DNA from: CAZUQA01 sp964622375
GTDB lineage: Bacteria; Bacillota_I; Bacilli_A; Erysipelotrichales; Erysipelotrichaceae
Assembly: GCA_964622375.1 (NCBI GenBank)
Contig: CAZUQA010000083.1
Span: 1 to 5,352 of the forward strand
DNA length: 5,352 nucleotides
Reading direction: 5' to 3'
Shown: one piece after another, positions 5,239 through 5,352 of the stretch
Position numbering within the stretch: position 1 is the first letter of the stretch
Layout of the letters: each line of letters begins with the position of its first letter
Notes under the pieces: generated by a model
The model's input: only the letters and a program-made list of their open reading frames with translations
What the model was told of the DNA's origin: nothing
Databases searched by the model: none
Made by a program: the position numbers and the translations under genes

Positions 5239-5352
5239 ATGAATGTCAAACCATGCAAACGGATAAGTCAAGTGCGTTATCCCAGTAAGTATGAAGTAGA
5301 AGCCGATGGCAAGCTTTTGCGCTATCAACCCGGTTTTTGGCAAAAACAACCC
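5239..5352 (+). CDS. Third member of the lipoprotein-like family, 3' end outside the window
   Basis: Only the first 38 residues are present and the frame is open to the window end. They align without gaps with the two preceding products: K7, Y14-P15, K17, L26-L27, P31, W34 and P38 are shared by all three, and the pattern VRYPSKYEVEADGKLLRYQP (12-31) is recognisable. The window stops at the proline where the hydrophobic segment begins in the other two, so the lipobox cannot be seen. The ATG is preceded by AAGGAAGGAAACAGGAAT, in which AGGA gives an adequate ribosome binding site. The gap from the previous gene is 30 bases with no terminator, so it belongs to the same operon, and further copies may follow. 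It has an extra cysteine at residue 6. Confidence 0.75.
   Translation, partial: MNVKPCKRISQVRYPSKYEVEADGKLLRYQPGFWQKQP

Overview
The window looks like chromosomal DNA of an AT-rich, Gram-positive anaerobe of the Bacillota (clostridial or a close relative). The reasons are the AT-rich base composition, purine-rich Shine-Dalgarno sites matching parts of AGGAGGTGAT, several lipoprotein signal peptides, an ECF sigma factor paired with a single-pass membrane protein, and a histidine-degradation module with a stand-alone cyclodeaminase. All genes lie on the + strand. No RNA gene, insertion sequence, CRISPR array or origin was seen.

Region 1 (1-1377) is the 3' end of a histidine-utilisation operon. 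It holds the C-terminal 249 residues of imidazolonepropionase (HutI), cut by the window edge, and then a complete 212-residue formimidoyl-/methenyl-tetrahydrofolate cyclodeaminase-cyclohydrolase whose start overlaps the end of hutI by 14 bases. HutI makes formiminoglutamate, and the second enzyme processes its one-carbon group once that group is on tetrahydrofolate.

Region 2 (1438-2619) is a single gene for a 393-residue predicted lipoprotein with a C-terminal bacterial SH3-like domain. A 286-base gap (2620-2905) follows. It has no long gene but holds two imperfect inverted repeats, a possible -10 box and a 23-codon leader ORF with its own good ribosome binding site.

Region 3 (2830-5352, running off the end) reads as one tightly packed transcription unit. 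It contains the leader ORF, an ECF-type sigma factor, a 280-residue single-pass membrane protein placed and built like a cognate anti-sigma factor, and then three tandem small paralogous proteins, the last cut by the window end. The paralogs share an unusual N-terminal module: about 38 conserved, positively charged residues, then a hydrophobic segment ending in a lipobox-like cysteine at residue 55 in both genes that reach that far. The three align without gaps from their start codons. The first paralog lacks most of the middle domain of the second but keeps its C-terminal tail motif.

The inferred picture is an envelope-sensing sigma/anti-sigma pair co-transcribed with a small family of surface proteins that carry a long, conserved pre-signal leader. 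I do not recognise this leader from a named family. It is the best candidate here for something undescribed.
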